Positions 25,301 to 34,100 of a stretch of 39,178 nucleotides of DNA are shown here, piece after piece. Numbering within the stretch: position 1 is the first letter of the stretch; each line of letters begins with the position of its first letter. The stretch is taken from positions 1-39,178 of the forward strand of contig CACXOM010000016.1 in the NCBI GenBank assembly GCA_902769255.1, given 5' to 3'. A program made the position numbers and the translations under genes. Under the pieces are notes generated by a model. That model was not told the DNA's origin. It saw only the letters and a list, made by a program, of their open reading frames with translations, and made no database searches. The DNA comes from Oscillospiraceae bacterium. Its GTDB lineage: Bacteria > Bacillota > Clostridia > Oscillospirales > Acutalibacteraceae.

Positions 25301-28111
25301 TTATTTAATTTTTACTTTTTTGGATTTTGCCCATTTGGAATAAACAGTTTTGTTACCTTTTTTAACAAATGCTCTTATTTTAACAATATATTTTTTACCG
25401 CTTTTCAGTTTTTTAATCTTTTTGGTTGTTGTCTTTTTAGCATTATATTTTTTGGTTTTCCATTTGCCTTTGCCTGTTTTGTATTTAAGTTGGAAACCTG
25501 TTGCACCTTTGACTTTTTTATAAGTAACTTTGAAAAGCTTTTTGCCTTTTTTAAGGGTAAATTTCGGTTTTTTAAGTTTTAATTTTGCTGTTTGTTTACC
25601 TTTTTTGATAACTTTATTACAAATAGAGCAAACTGTGTCGCCTGTGTAACCTTTTGCAAAATATGTTGCCGCAACTTTGTTAACAACTTTTGTTTTGTGC
25701 GAAACAGTTATATCTGTAAATGTTGAAACTGCGTCAATTTTAGCACCGATTTTGCCGGTTCTGTTGCCGTAAATGCCGTATTTATAAGTGATAGTAACAT
25801 CTTTATCTTTTATAGATAATTTATCAGTTGAAATTTGAACATCATCAGTAACGTCTTTTGAAGTTCCGTTTGCAAATTCAGCGGTAACTTTTAAACCTTT
25901 TTTGTTGAATTTTTCGTTTTCATAATAAGAATTCTTTTTAGGTTTAGCGGTTACTTTAATACTTTTAACCGCTGAAGCTACAGCCATAAGGAAATTAGAG
26001 TCGTTTTTGAAATAAATTGTTCCGTCTAAATCGCAAACAAGACTTCCTGTGCCGTAATTTGCCTGTTCGTCAACCGGTGTAAACAATTCACGTGCGCAAT
26101 TTTCTACTGTTTTTTCGCCGTATGTTTTTGTAACGCCGTCAACTGTACTTGTAACACCTTTTTTATCTTTAAGCAAATAAATGCTACCGCCGTTTTTGTT
26201 TTCGGTAAAGTAAACATAGTTGTAACCGTCTTGTTCATTATAAGCGGTTGAAATAAGTGCGCTTGACTGAACATAACCGTCTGTTCCTGCCACATAAGCG
26301 ACCTCAAAGCTTTCAAGGTCAATTACTGCAATATGATGACCGCTTCCTTCGGTATAAGCGTTTTCTCCGCAAACGCCGACATAGGCTCTGCCGTTTGCAA
26401 TTGCTGGGGTAGAAGTAGCCATACCGCCAAGTTTTAAAGATTTGCTGTCTGCTTCAATAATTTGACCTTTTGCGTTAATAGCAGCAGAATAGAAAGTTCC
26501 GTTTTTACTTACAAAATAATATTTGTCAGTATCTTTGTCATAAGAGATAGTTGAGCAGATGTCGCCGTCAAGCTCATCAGCTTCATTAATAACTTCACCT
26601 GTTGTAGCATCAAAAATGAGCAACCCGCTTGTTTGAGATGTGTATCCGTCTGCGCCGTCTGCAGTACCTACTACAACAAATTTATCGCAAGCATATGCGC
26701 CTGCCCAATAAAATCCGCCTTGTTGGGTATATGTCCAATCGGCTGATTTTTCTTCTAAAGAGTTTGTTTTATCTTCATCGGTAATATCGAGGCAAACAAA
26801 GTTTGCGTCATCGGTTTGGCTTTTCCAAAAACCTGTATATAAAAATCCATTTCTTACAGTAATAGGGCTGTTTGGTTGTCCGCCGAGTTCATCTTTATAA
26901 ATCCATAAAGATTCAAGCGTTGTAGCGTCAAACGCCTGAACTGTACCGTTGTTAAGCCCTACAAAAATCATTCCGCTTGAATATGTAGGTGGTTCAAGAG
27001 AATAAGAAGGGCTTTCAGCCATTTCAACTTCTTTTACAATTTCGCCGGTTTTTTTGTTGAGTTTTATAAGTCTTTTTGCCGAATAAGTAATCAAATAATC
27101 ATCAACTATTATCGGTTGACTTGGAGCGTCCCAACCGCTACCGATTTCCGAAGCCCAAACTAATGAGGTTTCATCAGCATTTGTAGGAAGTTTTGCAGTC
27201 GTTACAGCATTGTTTTTATCGTTTCCTCTAAAATCGCTCCATTCGCTGTTAAGGTCGGGGTCATTGAAATAGTTATTTCTTTTAACATTGATTGAAGTTA
27301 CAGCAGGAACTAAATAACTGCTATCAGTTAAATCGCCGTCAGTAGCAACAATTTTGTAGTCGCCCATATATTTGAATTTATATTCAAAACTGCCGGTTTT
27401 TGCAATATCGGTTAAGTCTTCAACAAAATTGTTGTTGCTGTCAAGCAGTTCAACTATCATATTTTCGCTCAAATCGCCTTGAGCTGAAAAATTAAATTTT
27501 GAAATATTGAAACTTTTTGTTTCGTTTTTAGACACTTGATAATTATCATTATCAAACTTTGTCCAATTTAAATCGTTCCATGCAGAATAATCGGTGAATA
27601 ACGAAAGGTCAACTACATCGCCGTTGTTAATTACAACTTGGTCTGCTGTAAGGGTATTCAAATCATGGTTTACAATGAACATAAAGTTGTCGGGGTTACC
27701 CCAAAGATTTGAAAAGTAAGGTCCGTAGACAGATGAGACTAAAGTGAAAGCATCGGTGTTGTTTTGCACCTTTTCACCGTCTAAATAATACTTTTCAACT
27801 GCTTTAATAAGCATATGAAGAAGTGTAGGCTTTTTCTCTAAAACAGATTGTTCGTTTTCATCTTTAATATAGCGGTTATAAGCTTGCAAACCGTATTCAG
27901 ATAAATCGAACCATTCAACTTTTATCGGAGTTGTAAGAAGTCTTGTTTCGTATTTGTCGTGTCCGCTTAAAATATTGCCGTCTTTGCTGACTGTAAAAAA
28001 AGCGGTTACGCTTTCTTTATCATCTTGTGCAAAAGCAATGCTTGGCGCACAACCTATTGCAATAACTATTGCAATTAAAAAAGATAAAACTTTTTTGTTT
28101 AAATTTGTCAT
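25301..28111 (-). CDS. Secreted beta-propeller protein with DUF4430-like domain, cobalamin-regulated
   Basis: 936 residues, first gene after the cobalamin riboswitch. Signal peptide ending SIAFA (about 28). Residues about 58-180 look DUF4430-like (KPTLLHMLIKAVEKYY, GNPDNFMFIVNHDL, INNGDVVDLSLFTDYSAW). About 318-725 is a PQQ-type beta-propeller with some seven blades (SQPIIVDDYLITYSAKRLIK, SGMIFVGLNNGTVQAFDATT, ATSTPAIANGRAYVGV, LVCDLDGTIYFKNDS). A bacterial Ig-like domain follows (about 733-800, YYENEKFNKKGLKVTAEFANG), then a CSIC pair and a very Lys-rich C-terminus (about 840-936) likely to bind the wall. Bacteroides BtuG, a surface B12 binder, is also a propeller, so a corrinoid-binding role is a reasonable inference. 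AAAGGAG precedes the start. Confidence 0.87.
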   Translation of the reverse strand: MTNLNKKVLSFLIAIVIAIGCAPSIAFAQDDKESVTAFFTVSKDGNILSGHDKYETRLLTTPIKVEWFDLSEYGLQAYNRYIKDENEQSVLEKKPTLLHMLIKAVEKYYLDGEKVQNNTDAFTLVSSVYGPYFSNLWGNPDNFMFIVNHDLNTLTADQVVINNGDVVDLSLFTDYSAWNDLNWTKFDNDNYQVSKNETKSFNISKFNFSAQGDLSENMIVELLDSNNNFVEDLTDIAKTGSFEYKFKYMGDYKIVATDGDLTDSSYLVPAVTSINVKRNNYFNDPDLNSEWSDFRGNDKNNAVTTAKLPTNADETSLVWASEIGSGWDAPSQPIIVDDYLITYSAKRLIKLNKKTGEIVKEVEMAESPSYSLEPPTYSSGMIFVGLNNGTVQAFDATTLESLWIYKDELGGQPNSPITVRNGFLYTGFWKSQTDDANFVCLDITDEDKTNSLEEKSADWTYTQQGGFYWAGAYACDKFVVVGTADGADGYTSQTSGLLIFDATTGEVINEADELDGDICSTISYDKDTDKYYFVSKNGTFYSAAINAKGQIIEADSKSLKLGGMATSTPAIANGRAYVGVCGENAYTEGSGHHIAVIDLESFEVAYVAGTDGYVQSSALISTAYNEQDGYNYVYFTENKNGGSIYLLKDKKGVTSTVDGVTKTYGEKTVENCARELFTPVDEQANYGTGSLVCDLDGTIYFKNDSNFLMAVASAVKSIKVTAKPKKNSYYENEKFNKKGLKVTAEFANGTSKDVTDDVQISTDKLSIKDKDVTITYKYGIYGNRTGKIGAKIDAVSTFTDITVSHKTKVVNKVAATYFAKGYTGDTVCSICNKVIKKGKQTAKLKLKKPKFTLKKGKKLFKVTYKKVKGATGFQLKYKTGKGKWKTKKYNAKKTTTKKIKKLKSGKKYIVKIRAFVKKGNKTVYSKWAKSKKVKIK

Positions 28112-28148
28112 TGTATTTTCTCCTTTGTTTTATTATTTAATCTACCAA

Positions 28149-28184
28149 TAAAAAAGTGCTTTTCCACAAATTATAGAAAAGCAC
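28149..28184 (-). terminator. Intrinsic terminator of the riboswitch expression platform
   Basis: On the minus strand GTGCTTTTC (28184-28176) pairs with GAAAAGCAC (28164-28156), followed by seven U. It sits between the aptamer and the propeller gene. An upstream stem (GAGTGCAATTT with AAATTGTACTC, and an overlapping TTTCTTAAAAA / TTTTTTAAGAAA pairing at about 28187-28250) could act as the alternative structure. Confidence 0.8.
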
Positions 28185-28277
28185 AAGTTTTATTAATTTC
28201 TTAAAAAAGAGTACAATTTTTAAGAAATCAATAACTTAAATTGCACTCTTCAAACGCCAAAGTGTGAAAAATAAAAA

Positions 28278-28433
28278 GAAAATACGCAGGTTTCTGACTT
28301 ATGATAACAAAACCAAACCCTAAAATTCGGGTAGGGAAAATTATTGTCAAATACAGTAATGGCGGTTGTTCCGGATTCGAACCGGATTTCCTAAAAATCT
28401 ACTCAGTTAACAACTTTTCAAACCGTATTTTCC
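28278..28433 (-). promoter_or_regulatory. Cobalamin (B12) riboswitch aptamer
   Basis: Read on the minus strand the conserved parts come in order: closing stem GGAAAATACG (28433-28424); GGAAATCCGG-TTCGAA-TCCGGAAC (28391-28368), the P4-type hairpin with T-loop; CCGCCATTACTGTA (28365-28352), the B12-box region; and AGTCAGAAACCTGCG (28299-28285), the 3' signature, followed by CGTATTTTC (28286-28278), which closes P1. The B12 box usually reads GCCACTG; here it has extra bases (GCCATTACTG). It precedes the propeller operon and should switch it off when cobalamin is plentiful. Confidence 0.9.
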
Positions 28434-28457
28434 TTATTGATATATTAAATTTATTTC

Positions 28458-28486
28458 ATTTTAACATACAATTTAATATAAGTCAA
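28458..28486 (-). promoter_or_regulatory. Promoter of the riboswitch and B12-linked operon
   Basis: Minus strand TTGACT (28486-28481), 17-bp spacer, TAAAAT (28463-28458) preceded by TGT. Transcription would begin just before the riboswitch aptamer. Confidence 0.82.
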
Positions 28487-28540
28487 ATTCAAATTATTTA
28501 AAATTTAATAAAATATGCACATTTTTGGATTTATTTGCTA

Positions 28541-28569
28541 TTGACTACAATAATAAAATGTATTATTAT
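28541..28569 (+). promoter_or_regulatory. Promoter of the G5/GH73 glucosaminidase gene
   Basis: TTGACT (28541-28546), 17-bp spacer, TATTAT (28564-28569). It is close to the start codon at 28593, so the leader is short. Confidence 0.65.
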
Positions 28570-28592
28570 ATTTAATGGTAAGGAGGAGAAAG

Positions 28593-30104
28593 ATGTTAGT
28601 TTCATTAAAATCTTTCAAAAAAACAGTCTTAATCGCTTTAACGGTTTCATTGCTTTTTTCTTTGCTTTTGATACCTGATTATACAATCGCTTATGCTTTA
28701 ACTTATGATAACAACAAAGTCGGCGTAGTTGAAAAAGTTAATTTAAAAAGCATTGAGAATAAGCTTAATAAAAGAATTAAAAACGGTAAAGTTAATATAG
28801 AAGATAAATTGAAAATTTCAACGGTAATTTCTTCAACCGCAAAGTTTAACAGCAATTCAAGTATTTCGCAAAATATTATTGATACCGATAAAAAAATAGA
28901 AGAAGAATACGGCTTATACATAGGAAAAAAGATTTATTATGTGGGCAAAAGCCGTGTTGATATTTTAAATTTAATTCAAAAAATTATTTCGCAAAAAGTA
29001 ACAGGCGATAACACTTATATAATGAGCGAATACAGAATAGTTAAAGGTATTTATCTTGATAAAAAATATTCTGTAAAAAAACTCAAAAAAGCGCTTAATG
29101 TTATTGAAACAAGAGAGGTTAAACAAACTGTTACCAAAACGGAAAAATTTAAAACTAAAACAATTGTTGATTATACTCGAATAGGTAACGATGAAAAGAT
29201 TATAACAAAAGGACAAAACGGAATATATAAAATCACATATTTGAAAAAATATGTTAACAAAAAGCTTGTTTCAAAAACGATAGAAACCAAAAAAACTCTG
29301 CAAAAAAATATTACTCAAGTTATTAATGTTCCGTTTAAAAAAGGCGACGCTTCTAATTTGACTAAAGGACTAAGTAATAGTCAAAAAGATTTTGTTAACG
29401 AAATTTTGCCTCAAGCTTTAAAACTTTATAAAACAGATAAAATTTTGCCTTCGCTCACACTTGCGCAAGCGGCGCTCGAATCGGGCTGGGGTAAATATTC
29501 GATAGGTAAAAATATTTTTGGTGTTAAGGCTTATTCCGATTGGAAAGGCAAAAAGTCGCTTGTTTGGACAACCGAGCAGAAAAAAGACGGTTCTTACGAA
29601 AAGATTAAATGCTGGTTTAAAAACTATGATTCATTTGGCGAGTCGGTTAAAGATTATGGCGAGTTGCTTTCGCTTTCTCGCTATAAAAGGGTAAAAACCG
29701 CTAAAAACTATCGTGATGCGGTAGCAGCGGTAAGGCTCGCAGGCTATGCTACAAGCCTTGATTATGTTGATAATGTAATTGATTTGATTGAGGCACATCA
29801 TCTTTATGTTTGGGACAAAAATCCTAAACCTGTTAAATTGAAAGATTCAAAAATTCAAAAAGAATGGAATAAAAAGCTAAAGAAATTAAAAGAAAAAAAT
29901 AAGAAAAATAAAGAAACTACCGTTACGACAACTAAAAATACAACAACTACAAAAGTAACGCAAACAACTGCCAAAAAAGCCAAAAACGTGACAAAAACTA
30001 CTATTTCAACTACCAAATCGACTGTGGCAACTACTACAAAACCGAACGAAAGCACAGTTTTAACTCAAGCAACCGCTAACAAATTTGATGATATTAAAGA
30101 ATAA
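28593..30104 (+). CDS. Secreted glucosaminidase (GH73) with G5 domain
   Basis: 503 residues. An N-terminal hydrophobic segment (FKKTVLIALTVSLLFSLLLI) is signal peptide or anchor. A LysM-free N-terminal region is followed by a G5 domain at about 175-255 (VTKTEKFKTKTIVDYTRI, KGQNGIYKITYLKKYVNKK). The GH73 domain is at about 270-415, with catalytic E296 in AQAALESGWGKYSIG, then NIFGVKA and YDSFGESVKDYGELL. A Lys-rich then Thr-rich tail (about 415-503) resembles a wall-spanning linker. It should cut peptidoglycan glycan chains, as in daughter-cell separation. I chose ATG 28593 because AAGGAGG lies 6 bases upstream; an in-frame ATG at 28575 would translate through that site. Confidence 0.9.
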   Translation: MLVSLKSFKKTVLIALTVSLLFSLLLIPDYTIAYALTYDNNKVGVVEKVNLKSIENKLNKRIKNGKVNIEDKLKISTVISSTAKFNSNSSISQNIIDTDKKIEEEYGLYIGKKIYYVGKSRVDILNLIQKIISQKVTGDNTYIMSEYRIVKGIYLDKKYSVKKLKKALNVIETREVKQTVTKTEKFKTKTIVDYTRIGNDEKIITKGQNGIYKITYLKKYVNKKLVSKTIETKKTLQKNITQVINVPFKKGDASNLTKGLSNSQKDFVNEILPQALKLYKTDKILPSLTLAQAALESGWGKYSIGKNIFGVKAYSDWKGKKSLVWTTEQKKDGSYEKIKCWFKNYDSFGESVKDYGELLSLSRYKRVKTAKNYRDAVAAVRLAGYATSLDYVDNVIDLIEAHHLYVWDKNPKPVKLKDSKIQKEWNKKLKKLKEKNKKNKETTVTTTKNTTTTKVTQTTAKKAKNVTKTTISTTKSTVATTTKPNESTVLTQATANKFDDIKE

Positions 30105-30114
30105 ATAATAAACT

Positions 30115-30155
30115 AAAAAGGCCTTGACTGAATTTTAACAGTTAAGGCTTTTTTT
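30115..30155 (+). terminator. Terminator after the glucosaminidase gene
   Basis: CCTTGACTG pairs with CAGTTAAGG (one G-U) around an AT-rich loop, extended by AAAAAG / CTTTTT and followed by a T-run. Confidence 0.85.
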
Positions 30156-30194
30156 GAATAAAATATATCAACAATAAAAAGTGAGTTGATTTTT

Positions 30195-31040
30195 ATGACA
30201 AAACTAAAAGGAATAGATGTTTCTGAACACAACGGTAGAATTGATTGGGAAAAGGTAAAAAGGTCGGGAATTGAATTTGCGGTTTTGCGAATAGGTTTCG
30301 GCAAGAACACAAAAAAGCAAGACGATAAGTTTTTTAAAACTAATGCAAAGGGCTGTAAAAAAGCCGGAATACCTTTTGGGGTTTACATTTACTCTTATGC
30401 TAATTCTGTAGAGAAAGCTAAATCAGAAGCGTTGCATACTTTAAGGCTAATTAAAGGTTTGAGTTTGAGTTTGCCCGTTTTTTACGATTTGGAGGACGAG
30501 GGGACAACAGGGAAGTGCAGTAACGCAAAAATTTTAAAAATAGCAAAAGAGTTTTGCTCTTATATCACAGCTTCTGGTTATAAATTCGGTGTTTATGCGA
30601 ATAAATATTGGTTTACAACAAAACTTACTGATGAATGGTACAATAAATACCGTTGGGTTGCGCAATATGGCAAAAAATGCACCTATAAGGGTGATTATTA
30701 TATGTGGCAGTATTCCGATACAGGCAGGGTAGAGGGAATTGCAGGCGATGTTGATATGGATTATCTTTTTAAACCTATCAAAATAACAAAGAAAAAATAC
30801 TCGGGCAAATTGCCGAGTTTGTCAAAAACGGGGTCATTGAAAATAGGGGATAGCGGTGAAAATGTTAAATTGCTTCAAAAGTTTTTAAATTGGGCTGAAA
30901 ATGAAAACTTGAAAATTGACGGAAAATTCGGTAAAAAAACCGAAAGCGCAGTAAAAGAGTTTCAACGCAAATACGGCCTTGAGCCAGATGGGTATTTTGG
31001 CCCAAAATCCCTTAAAAAAGCAAAAGAAATAGAAAAGTAA
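30195..31040 (+). CDS. GH25 lysozyme with peptidoglycan-binding domain, no signal peptide
   Basis: 281 residues. GH25 domain at about 5-195: GIDVSEHNGRIDW (D8), FAVLRIGFGKN, PFGVYIYSYA, VFYDLEDEG (D98 and E100, the catalytic pair region), FGVYANKYW, YYMWQYSDTGRVEGI, and GDVDMDYL. A PG_binding_1 module ends the protein at about 215-278 (LKIGDSGENVKLLQKFL, DGKFGKKTESAVKEFQ, DGYFGPKSLK). No signal peptide is present, as in phage endolysins, so export may need a holin or lysis, or it may act on internalised or released wall. ATG 30195 has only a weak GTGAG upstream; a TTG start three codons earlier is possible. No clear promoter of its own is seen. Confidence 0.88.
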   Translation: MTKLKGIDVSEHNGRIDWEKVKRSGIEFAVLRIGFGKNTKKQDDKFFKTNAKGCKKAGIPFGVYIYSYANSVEKAKSEALHTLRLIKGLSLSLPVFYDLEDEGTTGKCSNAKILKIAKEFCSYITASGYKFGVYANKYWFTTKLTDEWYNKYRWVAQYGKKCTYKGDYYMWQYSDTGRVEGIAGDVDMDYLFKPIKITKKKYSGKLPSLSKTGSLKIGDSGENVKLLQKFLNWAENENLKIDGKFGKKTESAVKEFQRKYGLEPDGYFGPKSLKKAKEIEK

Positions 31041-31052
31041 ACTGCCATTATC

Positions 31053-31077
31053 AAAAAATCTTCTCAAAAGGGAAGAT
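31053..31077 (-). terminator. Terminator downstream of the polyvalent-protein gene
   Basis: Minus strand ATCTTC (31077-31072), 8-base loop, GAAGAT (31063-31058), then five U. It lies about 75 bases beyond the stop of the 1529-codon frame. Confidence 0.6.
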
Positions 31078-31151
31078 GAGATAATGATTTGAGCCTTCGC
31101 CTGCACTTGTTGCTTGTCAATTACACCATATTCTTTTTTATTGCTTATCTG

Positions 31152-34100
31152 CTATTTCGGAATATATGTTACTTCATCATTCTCATCAATATCAAAATAA
31201 TCCCTACCCTTTTCAAGTGAATACCTAATATCAGCATTATCTTCCTTAAACCTTTCAGATAACGGTATAACATTTCCGTTATCGTCATAAGTTACAGGGT
31301 CAGCAGATTTGATTTGATTAGGATAAAACACAACATAATCGGTAGTCAATTTTGATAAAGCGTTATAGTCAACACCATCGGAAATGTTTTTGAATATTAC
31401 TCCGTCATACCGTTTCTTTTTAGCATAATCAGCCCATTCGTATGTATCCATTTCTTTGCCGTCAAAAGAAATAGCACCGTAATTTTGACCGTTACAATCT
31501 ATAATAAGCGGATTATCAATTTTTAAATATACCGAATACAGAAAACTTCCGTAACCGCCTGCATTATCAATATCATCATTAAAAAAGTGACCGACTTGCT
31601 TACCATATTGTTTTTTGAATACTCTGATAGGAGTATAGGTTGTGTCATAACTTCTTGCTTTACTATTCCAAACTCTTGTCTCTTCTTGATTTGTTGTACC
31701 GTGATACAATTTAAGCGGTTTCTTTCCGTCCTCTGAATAAGCACCCCATTGCATAGCAACATCATCAACTAACTTTTGAGCAGTTTCGGTGTCGCCTTTT
31801 TCAACCGCTTGCATATATTCGGTGTCTCTCGCTTCAAATTGAGTATTGACATTTTCATTATTTTCGGATATACTATTAGTAGAGGCTGAACCTGCATTTC
31901 TACTGAAATTCACTTTTTGTGATTTTTCGGTACGCAGGAGAGCCTCTTTTTTTATATCAAAATTCGTAGTTTTAAAATTAATAATATCATACAATACCAT
32001 ATTATCAGCTTTTGTTGTGCCGACAATAACATTTGCCTTGTAATCATTATTACCTACTCTTAATAACACTTCGCCACGAGCAAATTCTTTAAAGTTATCT
32101 TTTCTCTCGTGTTTTAAGTCCTCATTAATGTAATTTGTAGTCGCTAAAACAATTTCATCAAGATTATTTGCCGATTTATATTTGTCAGCATAAATTGTAC
32201 CGTCAGTCGTTTTTAAATAATGAGTATATTTTGAATTTGCAAACTCATTTTTAGTGACCTTATTAACCTTAATAAGTCTGTTACCTATCGGAATACCGTT
32301 TGAGAATTTTTCCGAAATTACCTTTTTAACAGTTTTAACCCAATCTTTTTTAGCAACACCGTCAAGAATATTCTCATCAATAACAACTACCGCTTTGTTG
32401 TCGGTGGTTTTTTCAAGCGAATATTTCCTATTGACATTTTCATTATTTTCGGATATACTATTAGTATAAGACAGTTTGCCACGGGGCTTCGACCCCTCAA
32501 CGGAAACAATTTTGGTTTCTGACGGTAAACTGTCTTTTTTTATTTGACCAACATTGTAAACAGTTGCTGTTTTTCCGTCGTTTCCTATTGATAATGTAAT
32601 TTTATGAAATGAACCGTCATAATCTTCAAAATATGCTGTTCTGTATGTAAATCCGTCTTTTGCAAAACTATGCTGTTTTGTATCCGAAGCACTGTTGAAT
32701 TTTTTTGAAGTTTTTGCAAGTTCATCAATATGTGTTTCTGCGTGTAACTTTACTAAAAATTCATCATCTGACATTTTAATTCTTTTGCCATTGACTGTTT
32801 TATAATTATCCCTTGCTTTATTAGCAGTTTCTTTTTTAGTTAAAGTTAAAATATCGCCCTCTTCGGTTTCAATATCAAGTTTTCCGTTTTCATCAAGTAA
32901 ACTATTGAAAAACTTTGTTATATCCGCCCTGCGTTCCGAAAGTGTTTTTCCTGTTATTACATTTCTGTTTTCACTTGCTCTAACATAAGTTTTTCCGTTT
33001 TCAAGTGTAACAATATCATATTTTTTAACACCGTTATCGGTGTTTTTATTTTGCACATTTTCTTTTGCTGCACCATATAAACTTTCAAATCTCTTTTCAA
33101 GTTTGTTAATACCGCTAATAGCACCTTTAAACTTTTTGAAAATGTTTTTCATAAATGAAACAAATCTTTGTCTTTTAGTGCCTTTTAATTCAGTTGCAAG
33201 ACGGCCAATACCGCCGAAGTCATCTTTAAATAAATTATCTGCAACAAAAGTAGCAGTTATTTCGCAATCAATTATACTTTTGTCTTTTGTTTCGTAAAGT
33301 TCGGCCATAGCCTCTCGGTATTCGTCCAAAGAATTATAACTGCCTTCAATTTGCTCCGCTTTAATTGATGAATAAGTCTTAACCCATTTTTTAAATACTT
33401 TGCTTTCAAAAACAGTCTGCTGAAATTCTTTATACTCTTTACTTGTCTTGCCTTTTTGCAAACTCTCAAAATGGTGTGTTAATTCGTGCGAGAGTGTGCG
33501 AAGCATAGCACCGTTAAGACCGCTTTCGCTTATGTTGTTAATACCTGCGTCAACATCAATACTTATTGTATTTGTATCAGCGTTATAACTTCCGTTCTCA
33601 CCGATTTTATTACCCTGCTCATCAACACCGGAAACAAACAACTTAACATTAACATTTAAAACTTTTGAAATAACTTCGGCAACCAAAACCGCATTTTTTT
33701 GTTTTTTAGTCAATGTCATACCTTGAATAGCAGAATCGTCAAAATAAGCCTCGCTTGTGCTTTTTTTGGCGTTTTCTTTTTGTTTTGCTTCTTCGCTTGC
33801 ATTAAGTTGTGCCAATTTATAAGCCACTTTTTTTGCGCTCTCATTTAAAACAATGCCTTTGTTAGAAAGAATAGCTTGTAAACTAATACCGCTTTTGGCT
33901 TTTGTATATACCTCGTTAAAATTCAAAGCGTAACTCTCAACCGATTGAGAACTACCATTAAAAGCGCCAATAAATGCGTTAGCGGTAGCGGCGGTGCCGT
34001 CAATTTGCACGCCGTAATTAATTAAATCAGATAAAGAATTATTGCCAAAATCAGCGTTATAAACATCAATTACATCACCGTTATTAAGTTTAATATCAAC

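Noticed and set aside
28368-28391. tRNA fragment (GGTTCGAATCC resembles a T arm)
   Set aside because: It fits the T-loop hairpin of the cobalamin riboswitch, with the other conserved riboswitch parts in the right order, and no other tRNA parts are nearby.
30885-31106. Small minus-strand gene across the end of the GH25 gene
   Set aside because: It runs antisense through the peptidoglycan-binding domain and through the terminator hairpin at 31053-31077, without a ribosome site.
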